The notes below the pieces were generated by a model, which saw only the letters and a program-made list of their open reading frames with translations, was not told where the DNA came from and searched no databases. Shown here in pieces: positions 45,896-56,393 of a DNA stretch of 64,000 nt. The DNA lies in the NCBI GenBank assembly GCA_009809945.1, contig WTPW01001004.1:4822-68821 (forward strand), in the 5' to 3' direction. A program made the position numbers and the translations under genes. How positions within the stretch are numbered: position 1 is the stretch's first letter; every line of letters begins with the position of its first letter. The stretch comes from Gigaspora margarita (lineage: Eukaryota > Glomeromycota > Glomeromycetes > Diversisporales > Gigasporaceae).

Positions 45896-45977
45896 GCAAT
45901 CAGATGGTAATTAATTCTACCACTGGTAAAATGCCGTAATTGCCGTAATTCAGTCTACCACCAACTATAGTTAAAGC

Positions 45978-46656
45978 GGAGTTAATTCAATATATGATCT
46001 ACATACTACATAAATTAGATTCTTGATATCTATATATAAAAGCCCTTCTAACTGCATCAAAAAGGTAACCCAAACCCTAACTAAATTTCCCTCCGCTTTA
46101 ACCGACCTCCAAATTTGGTGAAGAATGGAGTTAGCTTTAATTTACCAATTTGAGGGATGGCTAAGTAGGGGCACTATTTTAGGTTATAAAAATATCAGAA
46201 TACGATTTATGCAATATGTAGGCTTTGGCCACAAAAAAAAACGTCGGAATGAGATTTCTTTGAATAAACGAAAGTCTCGCTCAGATTGATGATTATAAAT
46301 TAATCGGCACGGCAAAAATCCGAAGACAAAAAAAACAGAAAGCGAAAAAACAAAGGATCTCGCAATGTGAATCTACAGTAGGATTTCGTATTTCATAATA
46401 TTTTATTATTTTATAATGACATACAGTTAAATTTACTCATCAGTTTTCTATGCTGTTGCTCAGATCAGCTCAAAACATTAAGTATAAGCTAGAGACTATA
46501 TACAACGCGATAAAAGTTGTGATACGGAGGTTTGCCTTTTTTATGTAATTTTTCGTTTAAATAAGATAGTAACATTACTAATCACCAAATTTAGACAAAT
46601 CAATTTCACAAACTTAAGGCGCAACATTTTACTAATAAAGACATCTAGTATGATTA
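45978..46656. other. intergenic
   Basis: No gene is supported. Some words (GGAGTTAGCTTTAA, CCAATTTGAGGGATGG; compare AATTTGAGGGTCAGTTAAAG at 39679) suggest that the hAT element landed in an older repeat. Confidence 0.4.
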
Positions 46657-47028
46657 TACATGTGTGCCTAAATTGTTTTTGAAAAATACTATTTTTCAGC
46701 AAACATTTCGTCATTGTTAAATTTTTCATATGAAACCCTCCGAAATAACTATACTAAAAATTTTATTTGTATTATTTTTAGATTTGAACAACTTTTATAT
46801 ACTAAAAAGTACAATAGATTTAAATTTTTTTTTTTAAGATTTGGTATATAATATAGTATAGTTATTTCGGAGGGTTTCATATCAAAATAGATCATATTAT
46901 GATCTATTTTGATAAAAATAATTTCGGCAAATATGAAAAATTAATTTCGGCATTATATAGATTAATTTCGGCTTTCTAAATGCCTTAATTGCTTTTTTAT
47001 TAAGATGGGCAATTTAGGCACACATGTA
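46657..47028. mobile_element. TA-flanked MITE carrying another MITE
   Basis: TACATGTGTGCCTAAATTG and CAATTTAGGCACACATGTA are inverted ends next to TA. The interior has TTAATTTCGGC words in tandem (46915-46975). The MITE at 46731-46879 is inserted within. The minus-strand frame at 46541-46729 overlaps the left part and is not a gene. Confidence 0.65.
46731..46879. mobile_element. nested MITE, 149 bp, TA target duplication
   Basis: TGAAACCCTCCGAAATAACT and AGTTATTTCGGAGGGTTTCA are exact inverted ends flanked by TA (46729-46730, 46880-46881). The ends suggest the Tc1/mariner group. Confidence 0.8.
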
Positions 47029-47706
47029 TAAGATACTAATCAAATAAAGAAAAAAAAAGAACGAAAATTTCTGCGCATAGCACCGGATAATCCGACCGCC
47101 ATTCGGATAATTATTTATCCGCTAGAGATTGGCAAGCTTAGTAATGTATTATTGTTTATTATTTTCGATAATTTCTTATTTTAAATAAAAACATTTCCAA
47201 AACTATCTCCCGATATAAAAATATTTAAATACGAAAAAGTGACAAACTTTTACACTTCATCAAACCTTTTTTCTTTTTTTTTTTAAAAAAAAAATATTAA
47301 TTAAGAAAAATCTTACGCGTTTAGTAATTGAGTTTGAAGCTTTTTTTTTTTTTATCTTTTTAGACAAAGCTTTAAACCACAGCAACTGCAATAAAAAGGT
47401 AAAAAGTCTATTAGACGGTGAGTAATATTGAATAAAACATAAATATTATGATAGAATAAATAATCTCATGGTGCTTTCTGAGATTCCGTTATTAGGAGAA
47501 CATAACGTCGGATCTGAGATTTTTTTTAGCATTATTAAGGGAATACATTATTCGTTTTGGGATTTATTTTTTTGTTAAGGTTACACTAGGATTTCAGTAT
47601 ATTTCTTTATTTACGATTTCGAGTTACTTACACACGTATCCAAGTATCCGGTAAATAGAATATCTGGATGTTCACCATGTTATTTAAGGAAAAGGACAAT
47701 GAGATA
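47029..47706. other. intergenic
   Basis: No gene. Homopolymer A and T runs at 47273-47295 and 47341-47353. Confidence 0.45.
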
Positions 47707-47869
47707 CAGTCAGACCTCTATAAGTGCATGTCCTTGGAATCAATTTTATTTAAAGAATAATAAGAAAAAGTGCATTTATAGATGTCATGTATATATTTTG
47801 GCCAGAATCTGAGTGTCCATTTAAAGATAGTGTCCACTTATAGAGGGTATACTTGGAGTGGTTTGACTG
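47707..47869. mobile_element. pogo-like MITE, copy 2
   Basis: TA-CAGTCAGACCTCTATAAGTG at the left and GTTTGACTG-TA at the right, with CACTTATAGAGGG as an inner inverted match. It lies about 120 bp upstream of the kinase gene start and so may fall in its promoter. Confidence 0.7.
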
Positions 47870-47988
47870 TATCTTAAAGTCTTTCATTACATCCTTCACA
47901 AGATTTTAGTATATTATTATAATTAACCATCGGAAATAAACTGTGCAAGCATTAAGTATATATCTTATATTTTCATATTATAGAAAAC

Positions 47989-50900
47989 ATGTCGAATGCT
48001 TCAGAAGGTAATCAGAAAAATAAATGACAATCTTAAGAAGAATTTGATTGACAATGTATCTGATCATCTAAAATCTATGTTGGCGTTGTTGAATAGCGCC
48101 CGTTTGCGATATTAAATTTAGCGATTTGGCAATAGATTCCGAAATTAGTTTTAAAGGTGGCTTTGGTGAAGTTCGCAAAGGAACATGGAGAGGACACAAT
48201 ATAGCGGCGAAATACATTAAACGTGATGAAACTCCTACAAGTTTAAAGGATTTTAATCGCGAGGTTTGTGAAAATATTATTAAAAAAAAGCGGGTGATAA
48301 ATAAATCACTCATACTAATCATGTTTATTTAATTATATTTCAGTTGAAAGCTTTGAGACTATCTGAGAAATGTAAAAGTAATATCATCGAATTCTTCGGA
48401 TTATCTCATGGTAAAAACTATTTATGCACATATCATTAGGATATGCAACGTTCTAATAAATAATTAAATACTAAAAATTTTGTCAGGAGAAAAAATTAAC
48501 GCTGACTATAATTCGTCATTAAATTTAATTATAGATCCTGAAAGGAAACAATACATTTTTGTGATGCAATATGCAAACAACGGCACACTAAAGAATTATC
48601 TTTGTATTAATAAAGATACACTAGAATTAAGTAATAAAATTTCTATATGTATATCTATTATCGAAGGATTGAAATTTTTGCATGATAACGACATAGTACA
48701 TAGAGATTTGGTAAGTTAGCAATTACTTATTGTTATTTAGTTATTTCAATTTAATCATCGTTGTATGTAATTACTTTATTAATTTTGTAGCATTCAAACA
48801 ATGTTTTAATTCATAATGAAAATGCTCTATTGGCAGATTTTGGTCTTTCAAAATCTCTTTTAGAATCAGCAAAGACATCGAAAGTTAGAGGAGTACAATC
48901 TTATGTCGATCCAATATTATTAAGCGGAAGATTAAATTATACCGATAAATACGAAAAACCCTCAGATATTTATAGTTTCGGTGTGCTTATGTGGGAAACA
49001 TACACTTGTCGCTCTCCTTTTGAAGACAAATCTAACGGTGATTTAAGCTATAAACTTTATTTTGGCCTGAGAGAAAAGCGTGAAAAAGGAATGCCTATGC
49101 AATATATAGATATATATGAAAAATGTTGGAGCCCAGATCCTTCATTAAGACCTGAAACTTCTAAAATATTGGATAGTCTTAAAAATTTAAGTGAAGAACC
49201 GATTTGTACAGACATTGATATCCAGTCTACAGAGATATTTCAACAGGACGATCTTACCAGCGAAATGCAATTGTTTAATTTCTCAGAACATATTCCTTCT
49301 GACTCTTTTTCGATACTAATCGAAAAAGCTTGTCAAATTGAGAATTTTTACAATTCTTATAATAACATGCAACTTAATCAAAGAACGTGCAAACAGCTAG
49401 GTCGATATATCATTAAAGCTGTATCTGAAGTTAAGATGCTTCAAAGTCAAGACAATTATGATGAGCTTTTGACATTGGAGTATTATAATTCCCTTTGTAA
49501 ATTTCTGAAAAATCTTAAGGACATCAAAAATTTTATTGTGGATATTTCTCAAACCAAAAAATTAATAGTCTTTATTCAAGAGACTGATAGTGGAATTTCA
49601 TTAGAACGATTAAAAGATAAATATGTCAAATTACTAGAAAAATTTCGTGAATCAGCATCATCTCTCCAGTTTAATATTCCAGTAAATGACAAAATTGACG
49701 ATGTACATAAAGATATTGATGAAACGATAGAGGTACTTTTTTCATATAACATTATAAAATTTAAATTGAAGTTATCACCACTGATGATCATCGCCAGTGT
49801 ATTTTGTATCTTTAAATTTTGTCTATGAAATCACCCTTGAGGCTCTAACAAAAAAAATTTCTCGTAAATATAAACTATACCCTGCCCCATCCCAGTTCTT
49901 AACCCTAACCCTAATATTATCAAGTTTTATTTTTATTTCGGCAAAAAACTTTTTTAATTTACATATTACACTTTATTATTAATCATTTGCAATGATCACC
50001 AGCGGTAGTATAAAGTAATTTTGTTTAAAATTTAACCATTAAAAATGTAATTTAAAAATCTTTCTAGTTTATTCAAACATATAGACGCAATTTTGGAAGT
50101 GGCTCTTTGTTTCAATTGATCGAAAAGACAAGTAAAGATATTCAAAATGCCGCCAATAATAAATTATTTGAAGATTTAGTTATTCAAAAGCCATACGATA
50201 ATGAAAATGTCATAACCAAAGAATTTGAACCAGATGATAAGAAAATGTTCTGGATTCGAGTGGCAGTTTTAAAAAATTTAAAAGATTTTGCCAACATAGT
50301 CAAATTTTATGAAGTAATAAACCTTGGAAATCATGTAAGAATTACTATAGAATCGTCTGAAGAAACTTTAATGACATATTACAAGGACCATAAACTAGAT
50401 ATTTCGATTAAGTTAAAATTTGCGTTAGAAATCTGTGGTGCATTAGTATTTTTAAATGCAGTGGACTTTTTACATCGTGCGATAAAATCTGAATTTATCT
50501 TGATTATTAATGGTAAAGCAAAAATTACAAATTTTTGTCATAGCCGATTGGTTACAGATAAATCAGGTGTACTTCCTATCAATACTGGATACGTGTCGCC
50601 GGAGATATTCAGTCGAAACAAACGAACATCCATTGACGCACAAGCATGCGTTGAAAATTTAGATGAAAAATATAATTACACGTGCGAAGTTTATTGGTAG
50701 GTTCATAAAGTGATACGTATGCTGTCAGACTTTATTTCTATCAATATTTCTATTTCATTGATTAATGGCTTCTCAAATAATCATCCATATTCAACAATTA
50801 AATGAGTTTATTTAAAATATTCATTATATACTTAATTTAGTTTCGGAATTCTCTTATGGGAACTCGCACATGAAAAAGATCCACGTCAATATGGTTTCGA

Positions 50901-51160
50901 AAATATATATAATGACGATTACTTATTGAAAAATTTTGACAGAAATTTGGTGCCCAAAGAATATGCAGATATTAATATAAAAGGTAAATAACAAAGCTAT
51001 TTTCTAACATCAGCAGTTAATATGATTAGTAATGTTTACTATTTTTATAGCACTTAGTCGTATTTCAAAAAATCGACCTACTATATGTGATATATATAAA
51101 AAGCTACATCTCTTAAACTGTAAATTTAACCCTAATTATATAGACTACAATCAAATATAA
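47989..51160 (+). CDS. kinase - MLKL-like four-helix region - pseudokinase fusion protein
   Basis: Predicted exons: 47989-48007, 48097-48263, 48344-48410, 48487-48710, 48791-49732, 50068-50696, 50841-50983, 51051-51160. All introns are GT-AG and the sum is 767 codons with no stop before the last. Domain 1 (about residues 14-290) is a complete TKL-like kinase: FKGGFGEVRKGTWRG loop, IAAKYIK lysine, VHRDLHSNN catalytic loop, ADFGLSKS, SDIYSFGVLMWE. Residues about 333-473 are helical and resemble the MLKL N-terminal four-helix bundle (NMQLNQRTCKQLGRYIIKAV, VKMLQ). Domain 2 (about 510-760) is kinase-like, but HRD reads HRA (FLHRAIKSEF) and DFG reads NFC (KITNFCHSR), so it is a pseudokinase. Exon 1 (MSNASE) and intron 5 (49733-50067) are the least certain. 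If intron 5 is retained, the first product stops at 49828 after a hydrophobic tail (LSPLMIIASVFCIFKF). In animals the bundle-pseudokinase pair is the necroptosis executioner; a cell-death or immune-like role here is inference only. Confidence 0.75.
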
Positions 51161-51464
51161 TATGATAGCTTAATCACAAATTAATTCATGAAATTGCCAG
51201 GCAAATTTGTCTGAAAAACAATTTAAGGGATAGTTAAAATTAATTATAAAGTTTAGGTTTATTAGAATTAGAATTAGTGATACCTAAAGTTTAGCCTAGT
51301 AAAAAGATTTTTTAATTCTGGTTTTAACAAGTTAATAATAATATTCGTATAATTGCTTTATCTTAAACCTATTTTATTTATTTCATTCTATTTGCAAGTG
51401 TCAACTTAAAAACTAAATAAATTTATTTGTTTGTTATAATGTCTTATACTATCTATTAAAGAAG
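51161..51464. other. 3' flank of the kinase gene
   Basis: AT-rich sequence, no gene seen. Confidence 0.45.
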
Positions 51465-52198
51465 TGTACTATTAAAAGTTACGTTTTTTTTGATGCCTAT
51501 TATATTTAAAGCAAATTTTATTCGACGTATAAGCAAATTTTTGCCAAAAAATTCAAGCATATGCACTTATTTATGTGAGTGATACAAATCCCAAAGGGAA
51601 ATTAGCCAATCGGAGAACGTAAAATGTGATGATCCTGACACACGAAGCAAAAAAAAATCGAAAAAAGAGAAAATACAAGAAAACGAATATTTAAACCTTG
51701 TCTTGGGCACTAATTGAAAATGGTGGGAATGAAATTTTACATATAGAGACTAATTATTTATTTCTATAGCCTCTAACCCTGACGTCCTAACCAAATTTTT
51801 AATTTCACGAACTTAGTTTATTTTACATTGAATTTCCTTTTTTGGGTTTGTATCACTCGCAAAATGCAGTCACGTGTGCCAAGCACTACTAAAAGTTACG
51901 TTTTTGATGCCTATTACATTTAAAGCAAGTTTTATTCTACGTATAAGAATCAAATAAATATAAACGTACCGGTACATACCAATGAGAATTGCCAAAAAAT
52001 TCAGGCATATGAATTAAGGTGGCTTGCACTTATTTCTGTATTTGTGTGAGTGATACAAATCCATAAAAGGGAAATTAGCAAATCGGAGCAAAGCGAACTA
52101 AAAAAAATCGAAAAAAGAGAAAATACAAGAAAACGAGAATTTAAACCTTGTCTTGGGCACTAATTGAAAATGACGGGAATGAAATTTTCACATATAGT
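51465..52198. repeat. tandem duplication of about 430 bp
   Basis: The segment 51465-51750 (AAAAGTTACGTTTTT, GTGAGTGATACAAATCC, AAACCTTGTCTTGGGCACTA) is repeated at 51885-52198 in the same order. The second copy has a short extra piece near 51950-51985 (ACGTACCGGTACATACC). No frame runs through either copy. Confidence 0.8.
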
Positions 52199-52206
52199 GA
52201 CTAAGG

Positions 52207-52740
52207 CAGTGTTTCGACTGAAACCTCTCCTCAAAGTCCGGACCGTTTCGCCCTGGAGTTTCGGTATCGCCCAAAATTCGAAACTTCCGAAACCTCCGAA
52301 ATGGGGGCGAAACCTTCCGAAAACTGGGCGAAACCAAACCTTCCAAAACTTCAAACTTCAGAAACTTAACAAAAAAAAAAAAAAAAAAAAAAAAAAAACC
52401 CCCCGCAAGAACCTTTCTTGAATGGAATAAGAAAAAAACAAATTCCGAATAAAAAACGGGTTAAATGTAATTTTATGTTCATTTATGCTCGCTATTTCGG
52501 ATTCTCGTAATTTTATTGGCTATTGGTTTCTGAAGCCAATTTCGGAATTTTCGTTTTAGTAAAAACTGGTAAAGCCCACATCTTTTTATACCAGAAATCT
52601 GAATTTTAAGATCCTACCTATTTTCGAAATCCACTTTCACCTATATTATTTATGATATTTAGTTTCAGAAATTTCACAATTTTGGACGTTTCGGAAGTTT
52701 GAAGTTCCGCACAGTTTCGGAAGTTTCGGCCGAAACACTG
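52207..52740. mobile_element. hAT-type MITE with 8-bp target duplication
   Basis: CAGTGTTTCGACTGAAAC and GTTTCGGCCGAAACACTG are inverted ends, flanked by GACTAAGG on both sides (52199-52206 and 52741-52748). The subterminal regions are filled with CGAAACNTCCGAAAC-type words, likely transposase-binding motifs. A poly-A tract lies at 52371-52398. The frames at 52164-52421 and 52646-52840 are by-products. Confidence 0.9.
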
Positions 52741-52748
52741 GACTAAGG

Positions 52749-53209
52749 CAGTTTGAAGTTGATTCTTCGGTTAACATCACTTTCCAGGACTTTCGGGGGG
52801 AGGGAGGAGGTAAAATGAAACGAACATATGAAACGAACATATAAAAATGAACTAAGATGGGCCAATTTCATTGGTTGATGCAAATCAGGTGATTGGCGAG
52901 AGTCATACAGCGTTTGATTGGTTGTTCATTTTGCGGGGGGAGACTTCAGCTGAGGGGTGATGTTAACCGAAAAATTAACGATTGTACGAAAATTATAATA
53001 GTTAAGAATATTAATGATTGTAATGTTAGTGCACAAAATTGTGATCGTGACGTTAGGGTGTGTAATGGCCTATTAAAATCAAACATAGGCAGGGTCACTA
53101 ATGATTATCACTAATTTTGGATTTTCTAATGGCAAATTCATTTATTAGATAAGGATATGTTATAAAATATCGATATTGATAAAATAATTAATGATTAAAT
53201 TTATATATA
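52749..53209. repeat. left block of a complex repeat shared with 55945-56150
   Basis: The segment 53050-53115 (TGTAATGGCCTATTAAAATC, AATGATTATCACTAATT) is inverted at 55945-56005. The segment 52985-53045 (ACGAAAATTATAATAGTTAA) recurs in direct orientation at about 56066-56145. This suggests an element of about 3 kb that has been rearranged and interrupted by the pogo-like element and the SINE. The frame at 52893-53114 lies on this repeat. Confidence 0.5.
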
Positions 53210-54301
53210 CAGTCATCCTCCCATATAATCACCTCCCATATAGTCACAAACTCTATATAATCACACCAAAACATGATACTGTTTTTTTATATTAAAAACA
53301 CCTCCATACAGTCACAATAATATTATAATACTATCACATTTTTTAGAAATAGTTGGCCGATTTTAATAATAAAATTACTTCTTCACAATCACATTTATTT
53401 ATGATCGTAGATAGTTTCTATATATAAAAGTTACGATTTTAATAATTAAATCAACTTTTTATACAATAAGTAAAGTTGTTTGGAAGAATAAAATACACCT
53501 ACCATTAAATTTTTATGCAAATCTAATTACTTTTTAGTAGTATTGTTTCTCATTTTACATATCTACGAATATAGCTAAAAAATTTGTAATTTTTTCTTAT
53601 AGGAACGTAAACAAAAAAATATATTAATGAAATATTAACCGATTTACATGAAAATTTTATGATAAATGTATTTTGTTCTTCTGAACAATTCTTCTTATTG
53701 CATAAAATCGATTCACTTAGTATTATTTTGACTTTTATATATAGCAACGATCAATGATTGTATATAAAATTTTTTTAAAAAAATTTTTATATACGATCAT
53801 TGATCGTTGCTATATATAAAAATTAAAATAATACTAAGTGAATCGATTTTTATGCAATAAGAAGAATTGTTCAGAAGAACAAAATACACCTATTATAAAA
53901 TTTTTATGTAAATCAGTTAATATTTCATTAATATATTTTTTGTTTACGTTCCTATAAGAAAAAATTACAAATTTTTTAGCTATATTTGTAGATACGTAAA
54001 ATGAGAAACAATACTAATAAAAAGTTATCTGATTTGCATAAAAATTTAATAGTAGGTATATTTTATTCTTCCAAACAACTTTACTTATTGCATAAAAGTT
54101 GATTTAATTATTAAAATCGTAACTTTTATATGTAGAAACTATCTACGATCATATATAAAAATTTTAAAATACCTCTACTAAATCACTTTTTTTATATTAA
54201 TTATAATTTGTACTTATATAGAGGTACTTTTATAAAGTCACACCTTTTATAATCACATATTTGGGCATGCCCAACTGTGTGATTATAGGGGAGGATGACT
54301 G
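53210..54301. mobile_element. pogo-like element with a long inner palindrome
   Basis: TA-CAGTCATCCTCCCATATA and GGGGAGGATGACTG-TA are inverted ends with TA duplications. Next to each end are words of the type ATATAATCAC. The inside is a palindrome of about 750 bp (53401-54152). No transposase is visible; the minus-strand frame at 53550-53747 comes from the palindrome. Confidence 0.75.
53401..54152. repeat. 750-bp near-perfect palindrome
   Basis: ATGATCGTAGATAGTTTCTA pairs with TAGAAACTATCTACGATCAT. The centre is AAATTTTTTTAAAAAAATTT near 53782. Within each arm a module with ATTTTTATGYAA, AATACACCTA and GAANAACAAA/GAATAAAATA appears twice, so the palindrome looks assembled from smaller hairpins. 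Confidence 0.8.
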
Positions 54302-54306
54302 TAGAT

Positions 54307-55298
54307 GGTCCTGCGAGTAATAGTATAGTGGTTGTACTCCCAGGACATTAGCTGATTTAAACGCAAGGTCACCGGTTCAAGTCCTACAGAAAACAGAGTT
54401 GCTATATAAGATTATAGAGCAGATTACTTGAACCAGGATGCTAGGACCACATTTGGATGACTTAGCCATATTGCCATTGTGTTTTCTGTTGTTGTGTTCT
54501 CTGTCTAGAAGTAAAACTTGGTCAGTTCTAGTTAAATCCTCCAGTAGTAATTAGGTCAATCGGATCTTACCCGAAACAGAAGGATGACCATTTCTGGATG
54601 AATTGGACAGAACATGGAGTAGTCTGCTCTAACAGGGTGGAATCCCTACCTGCCTCAGGGACAAAAAAGTTCTAGAAGAATCAAAATGAATTGGGAGCCA
54701 AAGATACTACTGAGTACTTCTGGTTGGGTGCGAAAAGATTTAAGAAGTGTTCTGGTTAAATAGGACCCCGGACATCTTTCATATAGGTCATAACTGGATT
54801 TTGGCCAATTTTGACCTAATTTGCTGAAAATGTCAAAATCTATTTACTTAAATAACTTCCGATCCAGTAATCAGAATTGAATGATCATTTTTTTGTTAGA
54901 TGCGCCTCACTGAGAGCTTCATTTTAAAAAAAGTTCATTCAAATTGGACTACTGGTTGCCAAGATAATCGCCAAAAACTGTTTTTTTTTGCTTCTCAAAT
55001 TTCAGGGGTTTTTGCTGAAATGCGTAACGTATGACCTCTGTACTATATGTCCGGGGTCCTGGTTAAATCCCTAGTAGTAAATGGGTCAGCTGGTTGAAAC
55101 CAGTTGGTACAATAAAAATAAAAAAGGATGGCTTAGTACCGGTTAGCCATGGTAGAAATAGCAATAGATGCATATATGTAGATCATTGCAAAAATGCATA
55201 AATGTAGGGACCTTGCACAATAGGAAGGTCCCATTGAATAAGATATAATAAAATTATGCCTTCTGGTGTCCCTTTATTGAAAGGGTTGTAAAAAAAAA
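54307..55298 (+). mobile_element. tRNA-derived SINE, interrupted by a MITE
   Basis: The head has RNA polymerase III promoter boxes: A box TAGTATAGTGG (54321-54331) and B box GGTTCAAGTCC (54374-54384), spaced as in a tRNA gene. The 5' and 3' arms around them do not pair as a tRNA acceptor stem, so this is not a tRNA gene. A unique body of about 600 bp follows, ending in GAAAGGGTTGT and an A run (55289-55297). The AGGACC-type MITE at 54762-55060 is inserted in the body. The boundaries are estimates, because no second copy is present in the window. Confidence 0.6.
54762..55060. mobile_element. AGGACC-family MITE, copy 2
   Basis: The ends AGGACCCCGGACAT and ATGTCCGGGGTCCT are perfect inverted repeats. 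GGTTAAAT flanks both sides (54754-54761 and 55061-55068). It lies inside the SINE. It is nearly identical in order to copies 1 and 3. Confidence 0.9.
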
Positions 55299-55620
55299 TT
55301 TACATATAGATAAATTAAAGTAGTTAATGATAAAATTTATTAATATGAATTAAATAGATAATGATAAAATTTATATATAATATATATTATCATAATATGA
55401 ATTAAATAGTTAATAATATATGAATATTAATATTTATTTTTATTTTTTAAAAAATATAATTTATTATTTGATATTTTTTTACTGGTAGTATATTTTTAGC
55501 TATACATTTTTATAATCATTATTTAAATCAATAAAACTTCAATAGTATATTATTAAATTATTTAATTATAGATCAGGGCACATTTATGATTATTAAAATC
55601 AATATAAATTTTAACAAGAT
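55299..55620. other. AT-rich spacer
   Basis: No gene; local duplicates of ATGAATTAAATAG. Confidence 0.45.
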
Positions 55621-55883
55621 ATTGACATAACTAATTAACCAAATAACATGCAATTTTTTTAAATTGAAGCTCTCGACTAGCTCTATACTAAAATAGAGCT
55701 ATTTTTCCAATGTTTTTAAATATATTTATAAAAATAACAAAATTTGAAATTCAAAAATTAGTCATTAATGTTTTAAAAATTTTTATAAAAATATTGAAAA
55801 AATGGCTCTATTTCAGTATAGAGCTAGTTGAAAGCTTCAATTAAAAAAAATTGCATGCTATTTGGTTAATTAGTTATGTCAAT
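55621..55883. mobile_element. foldback MITE, about 260 bp
   Basis: ATTGACATAACTAATTAACC pairs with GGTTAATTAGTTATGTCAAT. The arms of about 100 bp include AACATGCAATTTTTTT and CTAGCTCTATACT with few mismatches. Confidence 0.75.
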
Positions 55884-55944
55884 AAATTTAAATTTGTTTT
55901 ATTAATATATAATATGTATATATCGACACCTATAAAAAATCTGC

Positions 55945-56150
55945 AATTAGTGATAATCATTAATGTCCCTGACAATGTTTGATTTTAATAGGCCATTACA
56001 CATTCTATCATGCATATGTTCACTAAAATTATGATCGTTAAAAATCTTAACGATTGTGCACATCTTTAGTATACGAAAATTATGATTGTTAAGAATCTTG
56101 ACGATTGTGTATATTAGTGCATGGAAATTATATGATCATTAAGATTAATA
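55945..56150. repeat. right block of the complex repeat at 52749-53209
   Basis: Inverted and direct matches to the left block, as described there. Confidence 0.5.
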
Positions 56151-56393
56151 CACATTAATATATGAATAAAATACTATGTACAATAGTGCACTGATTTCAA
56201 ATTTTCGTGTGATAACATGTATTAAATTTTTATGATGATCAGTTTCTGTGCAGTTTCTGTAACCCATGCTTAACCGTATTCAATTTCGTATTTATGCATA
56301 CATTTCTGTATATAGTATTTTTATAAGAATATCATCAAGTACTTATTCCTACTAGTAGTTATATAGATTTATATAGTTCTATCTAGGGTTTGC

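Larger units (their letters stand above)
39699..45969 (+). mobile_element. full-length hAT transposon, 6.3 kb, broken transposase
   Basis: The terminal inverted repeats TATAGTTGGTGGTAGA and TCTACCACCAACTATA are exact and are flanked by an 8-bp duplication GTTAAAGC (39691-39698 and 45970-45977). Next to each end is an octanucleotide array (GCCGTAAT on the left, its inverted form GGCATTAC on the right), so the subterminal arrays are mirror images. The transposase gene lies at 41166-43914. The element also contains a small foldback (40305-40375), a short hairpin (40982-41044) and hairpin modules (44270-44560). The exact ends suggest it inserted fairly recently, yet the transposase reading frame is broken several times. 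Confidence 0.85.

Noticed and set aside
48068-48322. Minus-strand frame opposite kinase exon 2
   Set aside because: Antisense shadow of the glycine-rich loop region.
49900-49920. AACCCTAACCCTAA as telomeric sequence
   Set aside because: Only two units, inside an intron; no terminal array.
54307-54390. A tRNA gene
   Set aside because: A and B boxes are present, but no acceptor stem pairs and a long non-tRNA body follows; better explained as a SINE head.
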